The position numbers and the translations under genes are program-made. 57,649 nucleotides of DNA from positions 1 to 57,649 of the forward strand of contig JALNYK010000021.1 in NCBI GenBank assembly GCA_023229845.1. Reading direction: 5' to 3'. Shown here piece by piece: positions 34,249 to 42,967 of the stretch (the first letter of the stretch is position 1; each line of letters opens with the position of its first letter). Under the pieces are notes generated by a model that did not search any database, had not been told where the DNA came from, and saw only the letters and a program-made list of their open reading frames with translations. This DNA comes from Gallionella sp. (GTDB taxonomy: Bacteria > Pseudomonadota > Gammaproteobacteria > Burkholderiales > Gallionellaceae).

Positions 34249-36321
34249 CTACTTCATCGCACACTTGGTCAGCGGATAGCCGGCTTTGCGCAATTCGCCG
34301 GCCGACTTCGACAGCTCATCCATCGCCTGCTTGGCCGCACTGGCCGATTGAGCGTTATTGTCCACCAAACCATTGATACGTTCCAGACTATTCGCCACGC
34401 CTTCACTTGAGACCGACTGCTCGCTGGATGCTGTAGCAATATGTTCGATGCGCCCCGCGACATTGATCGTGGCGTTCATGATCTCCTTCAGCCCCTCACC
34501 ATTTTTGCGGATCAACGCGATGCCGGTTTCAACTTCGGCAACCGCGCCGTGCATGGATTTCACCGCGGCAGCGGAAACGGCATTGATCTCGCCGATGGTG
34601 TTAGCAATGTCCTTGGTGCTGGCCGCAGTGCGTTCGGCAAGTTTGCGCACTTCGTCGGCGACCACGGCGAATCCGCGCCCCTGCTCGCCGGCGCGCGCCG
34701 CCTCGATCGCCGCATTCAGCGCCAACAGATTGGTTTGCTCGGCGATTTCCTTGATCGCATTCGCGATCGTGCCGATTTTTTCGATGGAGGCCCCCAAATC
34801 GGAGATGGTCCGGCTGGACGACTGCACGGTATCGGCCACCCGACTGGTCGCAGAGATGCTGAGTTCCATATTGCCGTTATTTTCCTCAACGACTTTCTGC
34901 ATTACCCGTGCATCACGCAGAGATTCCGCAGCCATGTGCGCCACCTCAACGACCGACTGACTGAATTGCTCCATCGTCGCCGCGATAGTCTGAATATGAT
35001 CCTGCTCGGTCAGCGCATTGGCCGCCACCCCGCCGACCTGCGCATCCACATCCTGAATGCGGCGCTGCATCACGGTGACGGGCGAGACGATCTCATCCAC
35101 CATGGTGCGTAAATAGGCCTGCATCGTCTGTATTTCGCAAAGTAACTCGCCCATCTCATCATGAATGGAAATATCCAGTTCGGTATCGAGATTGCCTTCC
35201 ATGATGTTGCGAAATTCCCTCCCGACGTCCGCCATCGGATGGCGAATGAAGCGATCCACGCACCAGCCGATGAAGAAAAACAGGAACACCTGCAGCGCAA
35301 TTTGCCCGATCAGCACGTTGAACTCCATCGCCTGAATACGCGCGAAGTCCGGCTTCAAGTCGATCACCACATCCGAGGCTCCAGTGACCTCGCCTGCCGG
35401 AACCGCATGGCAGGTAGTGCAATCGGTGCCGTGAAAATCCTTGCTGGCCAGATAAGGGGTGACAATGCGCATCACCGGATCGCCGGCCGCATCCTTGGCG
35501 AACGTCACGCTAGACTTCTTGCTTTCCATTGCCTGACGCTGCACCTCGTCCTTGATGCGCTCCTCCGGCAAGGCGCCATATTGCTCGACCAGTTGCGGTG
35601 CGCGCACCACCGAGACCGACTTGACGTTGCCGGACGAAGACACCTTTTCCAGCAACAGCTTGCGGGTCGCCACATCGCCGATCTGCCCGGTCACCATCAG
35701 CATGTTGGAGCTGTCGATGATCTGATTGGCGATCCGGTCGCCCTTGTCCGCCGCCAGCCGCAATGCGTCTTCCTTCAGCGCATCGGTGATATAGAACTGC
35801 GCGACCGACAGGATCACCAGCAGAGGGAGCTGGATCGCCGCCTGCAGCTTGCCTTTCATCGACCAGTTCTTGATCTTGAATCGCTCGTATTTCGAGACGA
35901 CCTGCGCGCCCGACTGGTTCAGTTCGCGGTACAACTTCTCGGCCTCGGCGACCTGCGCCCGGGTCGGCGCCTTTCGGATCGAGACATAGCCCATGATCTT
36001 GTCGTCCTCGATCACCGGCGCTACGGTGGCGCGCACCCAGTAGTGATCGCCGTTCTTGCAGCGGTTCTTGACCATGCCGCGCCACGGTCGCTCGGACTTC
36101 AACGTGTCCCACAGCCATTTGAACGCCTGCGGCGGCATATCGGGGTGACGCACGATACTGTGGTTCTTGCCGATCAGCTCCTCGCGCGTATACCCGGAAA
36201 TCGCAACGAATGCATCGTTGCAATAGGTGATGACGCCCTTGGTGTCGGTTTTCGACACCAGCACCGCTCCAGCCGGAAATGGAACCTCGTTTTGCGTCAC
36301 AGATGCGTTTGTGTTTTGCAT
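34249..36321 (-). CDS. Aer-like PAS chemoreceptor with an added periplasmic c-haem domain
   Basis: 690 residues. N-terminal cytoplasmic PAS (about 15-120) closely follows Aer: NDAFVAISGYTREELIG, RHPDMPPQAF and WRGMVKNRCKNGDHYWVRA, the FAD-binding signature. Then TM1 (about 160-178), a periplasmic region with CTTCH (301-305), TM2 (335-356), HAMP and an MCP tip (AEQTNLLALNAAIEAARAGEQ). Classical Aer has no periplasmic domain, so this protein may combine FAD and haem redox inputs. No CheR pentapeptide at the end. GAGGGG precedes the ATG. Confidence 0.92.
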   Translation of the reverse strand: MQNTNASVTQNEVPFPAGAVLVSKTDTKGVITYCNDAFVAISGYTREELIGKNHSIVRHPDMPPQAFKWLWDTLKSERPWRGMVKNRCKNGDHYWVRATVAPVIEDDKIMGYVSIRKAPTRAQVAEAEKLYRELNQSGAQVVSKYERFKIKNWSMKGKLQAAIQLPLLVILSVAQFYITDALKEDALRLAADKGDRIANQIIDSSNMLMVTGQIGDVATRKLLLEKVSSSGNVKSVSVVRAPQLVEQYGALPEERIKDEVQRQAMESKKSSVTFAKDAAGDPVMRIVTPYLASKDFHGTDCTTCHAVPAGEVTGASDVVIDLKPDFARIQAMEFNVLIGQIALQVFLFFFIGWCVDRFIRHPMADVGREFRNIMEGNLDTELDISIHDEMGELLCEIQTMQAYLRTMVDEIVSPVTVMQRRIQDVDAQVGGVAANALTEQDHIQTIAATMEQFSQSVVEVAHMAAESLRDARVMQKVVEENNGNMELSISATSRVADTVQSSSRTISDLGASIEKIGTIANAIKEIAEQTNLLALNAAIEAARAGEQGRGFAVVADEVRKLAERTAASTKDIANTIGEINAVSAAAVKSMHGAVAEVETGIALIRKNGEGLKEIMNATINVAGRIEHIATASSEQSVSSEGVANSLERINGLVDNNAQSASAAKQAMDELSKSAGELRKAGYPLTKCAMK

Positions 36322-36358
36322 GCCCGCCCCTCACTCTATCAATGTCTGACCGCGCCTT

Positions 36359-36382
36359 ACGGGCACGGTGCGCCGTACCCTA
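36359..36382. repeat. GC palindrome at the end of a chemoreceptor gene
   Basis: CGGGCACGGTGCGCCGTACCC is an imperfect copy of the GGGCACGGCGCGCCGTGCCC element. Its right end includes the TAG stop of the receptor gene at 36380-36382, so the element appears to have provided or abutted the 3' end. Confidence 0.6.
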
Positions 36383-37987
36383 AACCTTGAACTGACTCAC
36401 TGCCGCCCGCAACTCGCCCGCCAGCTGCTCCAGTCGCTGAATCTCCTGGCTGTTCGACTCCACCGCCGCATGGTTTTCCTCGGACATTTGCGCGATCTTC
36501 TCGACGTTGCGCGCGATCTCGGTGCTGGCCAGCCCCTGCTCGGCCACCGACGAAGCAATGTCATTGACACCATGACTGGACTGCGTGACTGCCGCAGCCG
36601 CCGCGCCCAACACTGCCGACACCCGCTCGATATGCTCCTGCGTCGACTGCAGCGAACGCAGACCGGCCTGCACCGTGCCCTCTACGTGACCTGATTTCTG
36701 GTTCAGCGAGTTAGTCACCTGATCGATTTCGTTGGCCGACTGCGCGGATTTTTCCGCCAGCTTGCGCACCTCGTCCGCCACGACCGCAAAACCGCGCCCC
36801 TGCTCGCCAGCGCGCGCCGCCTCGATCGCCGCATTCAGCGCCAGCAAATTGGTCTGCTCGGCGATGTCCTTCACCTGCTGGGTCATGCCGGCAATCGCGC
36901 GCGTGCTGTCGACGAACTCCTTGACCGAATCGGCGATCAGGTTCACCGACTCTTGCACATGACGAATTTCGCCTATCATCTCGTCCACATTCTGGTTGCC
37001 CTGCTGGGTCTGCGTCAGGCTCTGCTCGGACAGTTTGCGCACTTCATCGGTGTTCGCTGCGACCGAATTGATACTAACGGTAATCTGTTCGACTGCTGCT
37101 GCAGTAGCGGCGGCAGCCTCGCTTTGCACTTGCGAACCTTGCGCAATCTGCTGCGAAGAACTGGCAAGTCCCAGTGCCGCATCCCCCACTTGATCGGCCT
37201 GTTTTTTCACGTTTGCAATCATATCGCGCAACGCCGCCTGCATCAGATAGGCATTCGCCAACAAACTCCCGGCGACCGGGCGGCCCGACAACTGCCGCGA
37301 AAAATCACCGGCAGCCATGCCATTGACAACCTGGGCCACGTCGTTCGGCTCGCCCCCCAATTGCTGCATCACATTACGAACGATACCCATGCCGATAAAC
37401 ACCACCACGACGAGAACCGCCGCACCCGCCACCAGCAGCGTGATCGTTGTCGCCTTGCTGGTCGTATCGAATGCGCCCTGCGCCTCACGCGCTTCGGCAT
37501 CGAGGGAACCCTTGATCTTGTTCATGTTGTCGGAAATTTTTGCGGCTTGAACATCTATCCTGCCGTCCACTTCGGAAATCGCCGCCGCAGCCTCCCCCTG
37601 CCCCGCACGCAACAACGGCAGCATTTCCTTTTCGTAAATATTGACGAACTCGTCGTATGCCTGATGTGCATCCTTGACGAGGGCACGCTCTTCGTCGGTG
37701 TCGACCAGCCGCTCGACCTCCGCAATTTCCGCACCCGCCCTGGCCTTCCCCTCGGCCCAGTCCTTGGCGCTCTCGTCCAGATTGCGATTGATAACGCTGT
37801 CGGCAACGATCTGGTAGATCTCCGCACCGATGAAAGATGCGGCGGTGATTTTCACGCCATCTTCCGCGCGACCATGCGCCTCCGCCTGAAGTCCTGCGAG
37901 CTTGCTCTGCCCATACCAGGACAGCACAACCAGACCCAGCATGCTGATTGCAAACAATGCAATCAGCATGAATATTTTCTTTTTCAT
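36380..37987 (-). CDS. Chemoreceptor with four-helix-bundle periplasmic sensor
   Basis: 535 residues. TM1 (6-25), a helical periplasmic domain of about 155 residues, TM2 (about 180-205), HAMP (LGGEPNDVAQVVNGMAAGDF) and an MCP signalling hairpin with the standard tip (AEQTNLLALNAAIEAARAGEQ). No haem motif and no CheR pentapeptide (ends QFKV). Ligand unknown. Paralogous to the receptor at 38051 in its signalling half (KLAEKSAQSANEID in both). Confidence 0.93.
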   Translation of the reverse strand: MKKKIFMLIALFAISMLGLVVLSWYGQSKLAGLQAEAHGRAEDGVKITAASFIGAEIYQIVADSVINRNLDESAKDWAEGKARAGAEIAEVERLVDTDEERALVKDAHQAYDEFVNIYEKEMLPLLRAGQGEAAAAISEVDGRIDVQAAKISDNMNKIKGSLDAEAREAQGAFDTTSKATTITLLVAGAAVLVVVVFIGMGIVRNVMQQLGGEPNDVAQVVNGMAAGDFSRQLSGRPVAGSLLANAYLMQAALRDMIANVKKQADQVGDAALGLASSSQQIAQGSQVQSEAAAATAAAVEQITVSINSVAANTDEVRKLSEQSLTQTQQGNQNVDEMIGEIRHVQESVNLIADSVKEFVDSTRAIAGMTQQVKDIAEQTNLLALNAAIEAARAGEQGRGFAVVADEVRKLAEKSAQSANEIDQVTNSLNQKSGHVEGTVQAGLRSLQSTQEHIERVSAVLGAAAAAVTQSSHGVNDIASSVAEQGLASTEIARNVEKIAQMSEENHAAVESNSQEIQRLEQLAGELRAAVSQFKV

Positions 37988-38050
37988 CGATGCCCTCTTC
38001 CTGTTCCGAAACGTTACTCAGCCCAAACCGGGCGCACAAAAGCGCAGACG

Positions 38051-39676
38051 CTACACCTTGAAGCGCCCCACCGTCTGGCTCAGATTCCCGGAAAGCTGCT
38101 CCATCGCCTTCACCTCTTCGACAGTACGCCGAACCACCTCATTGCTGCGGCTCGCCATCGCCGCAATGGCATCGACGTTGCGGGCGATCTCCTGAGTGGA
38201 ATCCCGCTGCCTGTTGATCGACGCAGATATCTCCTCCAGCCCCTGATTCACGCTGCCAACCGAGGAATTCGCCTCGACCAGCACGCCCGTCACTTCGCGG
38301 ACATGCGCCTGACTGCTCTGCAACGCACTCATGCCGCGCTGCATCGCCTTCTCGACCTGTCCGGACTGCATACCGAGCGACTGGGTCACCTCGTCGATCT
38401 CGTTCGCCGACTGCGCGGATTTCTCCGCCAGTTTGCGCACCTCGTCCGCCACCACCGCAAAACCGCGCCCCTGCTCGCCTGCACGCGCCGCCTCGATCGC
38501 CGCGTTCAACGCCAGCAGATTGGTCTGCTCGGCGATGTCCTTCACCTGCTGGGTCATACTGGTGATGCTCTGGGTGCTGTTAACGAACTCGTTCACCGCG
38601 GAAGCAATCTGACCCACCGCACTCTCGACACGCTCCAGTTCCTGCACCATCTCATGCAGACTCTCCTGGCCGCGATTGGCCCGCTCCAGACTATCCGACG
38701 ACAACCGCGCCACGCGCTCGGCCCCCTCGGCCACCTGGCTGATACTGGAACTGACCTGCTCGACTGCCGTTGAAGCGGAAACCGCCGCGTCGCTCTGCTG
38801 CTGCGAGCTGAGCGCAAGCTGTTCGGCATCTCCCGCCAGCGAATGCGCGGCGTCCGCCACCCGCGAAGCATGTCCCTCGACCTGGGCGACAATCACCTGG
38901 AAGCCGGCGGTCAGATCGTTGAACGCCTTCGCCGTCATGCCGATCTCGTCCTGATTACGCACGACGGCACGCTTACCCAGATCGCCGTCGACCTGCATGG
39001 TCTGCATCACTTTCTGCAATTCACGCGTCGGCCGTATCACCAGATCGATCAGCCAACCGATCCCAAACCACAGGAATATTTGCACGGCCAACTGCAATCC
39101 CCACAACACGAGATTCGCCTTGCTCATCACGGCATATTCGTCGGTAAGATCCACCGTGATGCTAGCCGCACCGTTGACCGCACCTTCCGGAACGCTATGG
39201 CACATCAGGCAATTGGTGCCGCGGAATTCCTGTTTGGCAATAAACGGCACCACGACTCGCAGCGCGCGAACTCCATTCTGGTCGACCAGCGTGGTCTGCT
39301 GCTGCCCTGACGACAATGCCTTGCGATCCAGTTCATCCACCGGCTGCTCGGTCGGCATACCCGGCCCATATTGATCCTGCACCGGCTTGCCGCGAATCAC
39401 GCGCAGTTCGATCATCCGGTCCGACGCCCCCATCTTCTTGACGTACATCGCACGTTGCTCGACATCGCTGATCAGACCGTTGAGCATCAACATGTTCAGG
39501 CCGTTCAGCACGCCATCCGCAGCGACCACGGCTTTCTGCCGCGACTCTTCGAGCACATAGTGTTCGAACGTTTCCAGCGCAGAGCGCTGTCCGACCACCA
39601 TGATTCCCAGCAACAGCAATTGGATAGGCACCTGTAACTTGTTCTTCAGCGAAAGCTTGCTCCACCAATAGTTCAT
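38051..39676 (-). CDS. Chemoreceptor with periplasmic c-haem sensor
   Basis: 541 residues. TM1 (about 15-31), a periplasmic region with haem-binding motif CLMCH (156-160), TM2 (188-210), HAMP and an MCP hairpin. Residues 1-215 align along their whole length with the PP2C protein at 17235: WW near the start, KLxxPIQLxLL in TM1, GTNCLxCHxVPEG around the haem, and GWxI at the end of TM2. So the entire sensory module is shared. Haem would be attached in the periplasm by the cytochrome c maturation system. GGGGAGGA precedes the ATG. Confidence 0.93.
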   Translation of the reverse strand: MNYWWSKLSLKNKLQVPIQLLLLGIMVVGQRSALETFEHYVLEESRQKAVVAADGVLNGLNMLMLNGLISDVEQRAMYVKKMGASDRMIELRVIRGKPVQDQYGPGMPTEQPVDELDRKALSSGQQQTTLVDQNGVRALRVVVPFIAKQEFRGTNCLMCHSVPEGAVNGAASITVDLTDEYAVMSKANLVLWGLQLAVQIFLWFGIGWLIDLVIRPTRELQKVMQTMQVDGDLGKRAVVRNQDEIGMTAKAFNDLTAGFQVIVAQVEGHASRVADAAHSLAGDAEQLALSSQQQSDAAVSASTAVEQVSSSISQVAEGAERVARLSSDSLERANRGQESLHEMVQELERVESAVGQIASAVNEFVNSTQSITSMTQQVKDIAEQTNLLALNAAIEAARAGEQGRGFAVVADEVRKLAEKSAQSANEIDEVTQSLGMQSGQVEKAMQRGMSALQSSQAHVREVTGVLVEANSSVGSVNQGLEEISASINRQRDSTQEIARNVDAIAAMASRSNEVVRRTVEEVKAMEQLSGNLSQTVGRFKV

Positions 39677-39782
39677 TCCGTCCTCCCCAAACGTGCAACA
39701 TTGAGCGTTATATCGCTATGCTTACTCTAACGGCTGCGGCACCCGCCCCTTGCCGCGAACAAACGAACAAACCCATGCCAAT

Positions 39783-40760
39783 TCACGGATTTAAAGCCGT
39801 TCCCGGCACTGCCGGGACACCCGACTGCGCATCGATACTTTCCTTGACCACATCCTCCAGTCGCTCGCCACCCTCGGCATCGACGATGCCGCCATCGTGC
39901 TGCGCGGCTTCCTCGGCTCTCTTGTTCATCACGATCAGGCTGATGCGGCGGTTCATCGGATTCAGCGGCTCCTCCTTGACGAACAGCACCGCCGACGACA
40001 GCCCCACCACACGAACGATCTTTTCCGCATCCATGCCGCCACCGATCAACTCGCGGCGCGAGGCATTGGCGCGGTCGGCAGATAGCTCCCAATTGCTGTA
40101 GCCCTTGTTGCCGCCACCGTAGAGCGCGGCATCGGTGTGACCGGACAGACTCACCTTGTTGGGCACTTCGTTCAGCATCCGGCCTATCTCGTGCAATATC
40201 TCCCTGGTGTAGGGCTCAAGGCGTGCGCTGCCCAACTGGAACATCGGACGGTTCTTTTCGTCGACGATCTGGATGCGCAAGCCCTCGGTGGTCATGTCCA
40301 GCAAAATCTGGTTCTTGAACTTCTTCAGACTGGGATTGCTCTCGATCGCCTTCTCGATATTTTGCTTCAGCAACTTGAGCTTTTCGACTTCCTTGATGCG
40401 CTCGATGCGCGCGATCTCCTTCTGCACCTCCGCAAGGCTGGCGACCTGCTGCGGCTCCGCCAGCTTCACCTGCCCGGCCTCCCGCGAAAGATCCTCGCCG
40501 CCCCCCTTGATGATGCTGGTCGCATCGCCCGACCCCTCGCCACCCAGCAGCGCCACCTTGAGCGGCGTCTTGAAGTAATCCGAAATACCTTTCAAGTCCC
40601 CTCTGGTTGTCGAACCCAGCAGCCACATCAACAGAAAAAACGCCATCATCGCGGTGACAAAGTCGGCATAGGCGATCTTCCACGCCCCGCCATGGGCCAT
40701 GCCCGCCACCTTCTTGATGCGCTTGACGACGATCGGTTTTTTGTTCTTGTCCTGACTCAT
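39783..40760 (-). CDS. motB: Flagellar stator protein MotB
   Basis: 325 residues. Single TM helix with D33 in AYADFVTAMMAFFLLMWLLG, a charged central linker with a plug-like segment (about 50-140), and an OmpA-like peptidoglycan-binding domain with SLSGHTDAALYGGGNKG and NWELSADRANASRREL. Closest in layout to enteric MotB. Downstream of motA with a 117-base gap; the second stator set is motCD. Confidence 0.95.
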   Translation of the reverse strand: MSQDKNKKPIVVKRIKKVAGMAHGGAWKIAYADFVTAMMAFFLLMWLLGSTTRGDLKGISDYFKTPLKVALLGGEGSGDATSIIKGGGEDLSREAGQVKLAEPQQVASLAEVQKEIARIERIKEVEKLKLLKQNIEKAIESNPSLKKFKNQILLDMTTEGLRIQIVDEKNRPMFQLGSARLEPYTREILHEIGRMLNEVPNKVSLSGHTDAALYGGGNKGYSNWELSADRANASRRELIGGGMDAEKIVRVVGLSSAVLFVKEEPLNPMNRRISLIVMNKRAEEAAQHDGGIVDAEGGERLEDVVKESIDAQSGVPAVPGTALNP

Positions 40761-40877
40761 GTTCGGGACATTGCCGACAGAGAGCCGGCGCCATGCTCAT
40801 CGCACAGCGCCGACCCAAGGAAAAATAAAGAGAAGAAATATAACGGCAGGCCGGGAGTAAAAATCACGCAATCTCCC

Positions 40878-41732
40878 CTAGCGCTTCTGTTTGACATGCT
40901 CTTCCAACTCAAGGAAGCCGGGCCTGTCTCTGGAAACCAGAACCTTGCGCCCGAACTCCACCGCCATCGCCGGCGCATAACCGTTCAGGTTGGCCAGCAG
41001 CGTCACCTTGATAACGTTGAACACCCGCGTGCTTTCATCGGCCTTCTGCTCCAGCGTCGTCCCCAGCGGGCCGACGAAACCATAGGCCAGCAGAATGCCG
41101 AGGAAGGTTCCGACCAGCGCGTGGGCGATCAAGATACCCAGCTCGGCCGGCGGCAAGCCGACCGACTCCATGGTATGCACCACGCCCATCACCGCGGCGA
41201 CGATACCGAAGGCAGGCATCGCATCGCCCAGCTTGGCGACGATATGCGAAGGCGCCAGCGCCTCGTGGTGATGAGTCTCGATCTCCACGTCCATCAGATT
41301 CTCGATTTCCATCGCATTGAGGTTGCCGCTGACCATGACGCGCAGATAATCGGTCATGAATTCGACCACATGATGATCGGAAGCGATTCTGGGATATTTG
41401 CCGAATATCTGGCTTTCCGCAGGAGTCTCGACATCATTCTCGATGGACATCAAGCCTTCCTTGCGCACCTTGTTGAGCAACTCGTACAACAGCGCCAACA
41501 ACTCCATGTAGACAGCCTTGTTGTATTTCGCCCCCGCGAATACCTTGGGCAAGGCCGAAATCGTCGCCTTGATCGACTCCATGGTATTGCCGACCAAAAA
41601 CGCGCCGACAGCCGCACCGCCGATCATCAGCAGCTCGACGGGCTGGAATAGCGCCCCCATATGCCCGCCGGCCAGCGCGAAACCGCCGAACACAGAGCCC
41701 GCGACCACCAAATAACCGATTATGACCAACAT
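40878..41732 (-). CDS. motA: Flagellar stator protein MotA
   Basis: 284 residues, four TM segments. TM3 has PAFGIVAAVMGVVHTMES with the conserved proline; TM4 has LVGTFLGILLAYGFVGPLG; the torque loop between TM2 and TM3 is charged. It follows flhDC, the same order as in enterics (flhDC-motAB-che). Confidence 0.96.
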   Translation of the reverse strand: MLVIIGYLVVAGSVFGGFALAGGHMGALFQPVELLMIGGAAVGAFLVGNTMESIKATISALPKVFAGAKYNKAVYMELLALLYELLNKVRKEGLMSIENDVETPAESQIFGKYPRIASDHHVVEFMTDYLRVMVSGNLNAMEIENLMDVEIETHHHEALAPSHIVAKLGDAMPAFGIVAAVMGVVHTMESVGLPPAELGILIAHALVGTFLGILLAYGFVGPLGTTLEQKADESTRVFNVIKVTLLANLNGYAPAMAVEFGRKVLVSRDRPGFLELEEHVKQKR

Positions 41733-41832
41733 AACTGCGCCCCTTGTTTGCCCGCACCTTCACCAGCAATTTTGACAAATTTCCCGGCGCATTCTAAAGC
41801 AAATCCGCGCCGTCAGGGGCTACAACAGAGGC

Positions 41833-42420
41833 TCAGACTGCCTGAGCAATAACATCCAGCGCGGCCTGCCTGGCCGCCCTGGTCTTGCCGGCGCGCGCCG
41901 GCGGATGACAGATGCCGCACACATAGTTGTCGCACAGCTCGTTGATGTGGGTAACAAAATAGCCGCCGCATTCCCTGCAGGGCGAAAGCTGCATCATCCC
42001 CGCCTTGAAAAAACGAATCAGGAACCATGCGCGGGTGATGCTGAGAATGGGCTCGGAATCTTCGATGCCCTGCATCTGATCGAGATACAGGCGATAGGCC
42101 GAAATCAGCGCCTGCACCCCCTCAATACCGGCGTGCATCACCAGAAAACGGTAAATATCCATGAACAGCGAGGCATGGATGTTGGGCTGCCAACTCATGA
42201 ACCAGTCGGTCGAATACGGCAACATCCCCTTGGACGGCGATTCGCCCTTGACTTCCTTGTAGAGACGCAGCAGGCGCTCGCGACTCAGCGAGGTCTCCTC
42301 CTGCAGCAATTGGAGACGCGCACCAAGCTCGATCAGATTGATCGCAACCTGAACCTGCTTAGCCTCACCCGCTACGGTTTTGGCAGCCGGATCACCACCC
42401 CGATTATGCGAGTTCTTCAA
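41833..42420 (-). CDS. flhC: Flagellar master activator subunit FlhC
   Basis: DNA-binding half of the FlhD4C2 activator. 195 residues. The zinc-binding cysteines are visible in CRECGGYFVTHINELCD and VCGICHPPARAG. N-terminal QVQVAINLIELGARLQLLQEE is the FlhD contact region. Overlaps flhD by 17 bases, so translation is coupled. Expected to drive class II promoters for flgB, flgA, flhB and fliA. Confidence 0.96.
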   Translation of the reverse strand: MKNSHNRGGDPAAKTVAGEAKQVQVAINLIELGARLQLLQEETSLSRERLLRLYKEVKGESPSKGMLPYSTDWFMSWQPNIHASLFMDIYRFLVMHAGIEGVQALISAYRLYLDQMQGIEDSEPILSITRAWFLIRFFKAGMMQLSPCRECGGYFVTHINELCDNYVCGICHPPARAGKTRAARQAALDVIAQAV

Positions 42421-42721
42421 CGGGTTGCCCCGACATCAGAATAGCCGCATGCGCGCGAGACATCATGCGATCCTTGCTGTAATCGCTGACCATATTGAGC
42501 AACAGCGCCTCGTCGAAACGGAAGCGGTACAGCAACATATTGGAAGCGGCCATCTTGACCACCTGCGCAGGCGACAAGCCGGCGATCACATCCACCAAAT
42601 CCTGGCTGAGGCCCAGACGGAAGATCGCAGCGGCCCTGTCTTCCTTGACCATCTGCTGCGCCAGCATCAGATAAGTCAGATTGAGATCACGGATTCCTTC
42701 TTGCAATTGCGTGCTGTTCAT
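42404..42721 (-). CDS. flhD: Flagellar master activator subunit FlhD
   Basis: 105 residues, normal for FlhD. Helical, with DLNLTYLMLAQQMVKEDRAA and the conserved Cys-free core, then LDVI-type segment VDVIAGLSPAQVVKMAASN. AAGGGGG is placed just before the ATG. Upstream lies a 246-base region with two palindromes that are candidate operators. Confidence 0.95.
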   Translation of the reverse strand: MNSTQLQEGIRDLNLTYLMLAQQMVKEDRAAAIFRLGLSQDLVDVIAGLSPAQVVKMAASNMLLYRFRFDEALLLNMVSDYSKDRMMSRAHAAILMSGQPVEELA

Positions 42722-42967
42722 ATAGCCCCCTTGTAAGCTCCGGCAGACGGATATTCCGCCAACCGCGCCACTATCGGCGACGCGCTCGTTGCAAGCGCGG
42801 ACTACCGATTTATGACGTCTCGATTATTGCGAATCGGGAGCTTTCGGATAATTGGACGGGAGCCAATTTTTATGTAGGGCTACAGACTGGGTGATGTAGG
42901 ATTTTTTCCTACACAAGGCGCCCATATATTTCAAATAACGCGATAAACCGACGATACCCAGAGGCGA
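42722..42967 (-). promoter_or_regulatory. flhDC upstream region with two TGTAG/CTACA palindromes
   Basis: TGTAGGA-TTTTT-TCCTACA (42895-42913) is a perfect 7-base inverted repeat; TGTAG-GG-CTACA (42873-42884) is a second one with the same half-site. Their centres are about 25 bases apart and about 155-185 bases before the flhD ATG. The form recalls operators of NarL/FixJ-type regulators (compare the RcsAB box of E. coli flhDC), but the regulator is unknown. The rest of the gap shows no clear -10/-35 pair or sigma28 site. Confidence 0.6.

Noticed and set aside
39677..39782. Possible sigma28 promoter before the haem receptor
   Set aside because: GCGATATA resembles a -10 in the wrong register and there is no -35 at the right distance.
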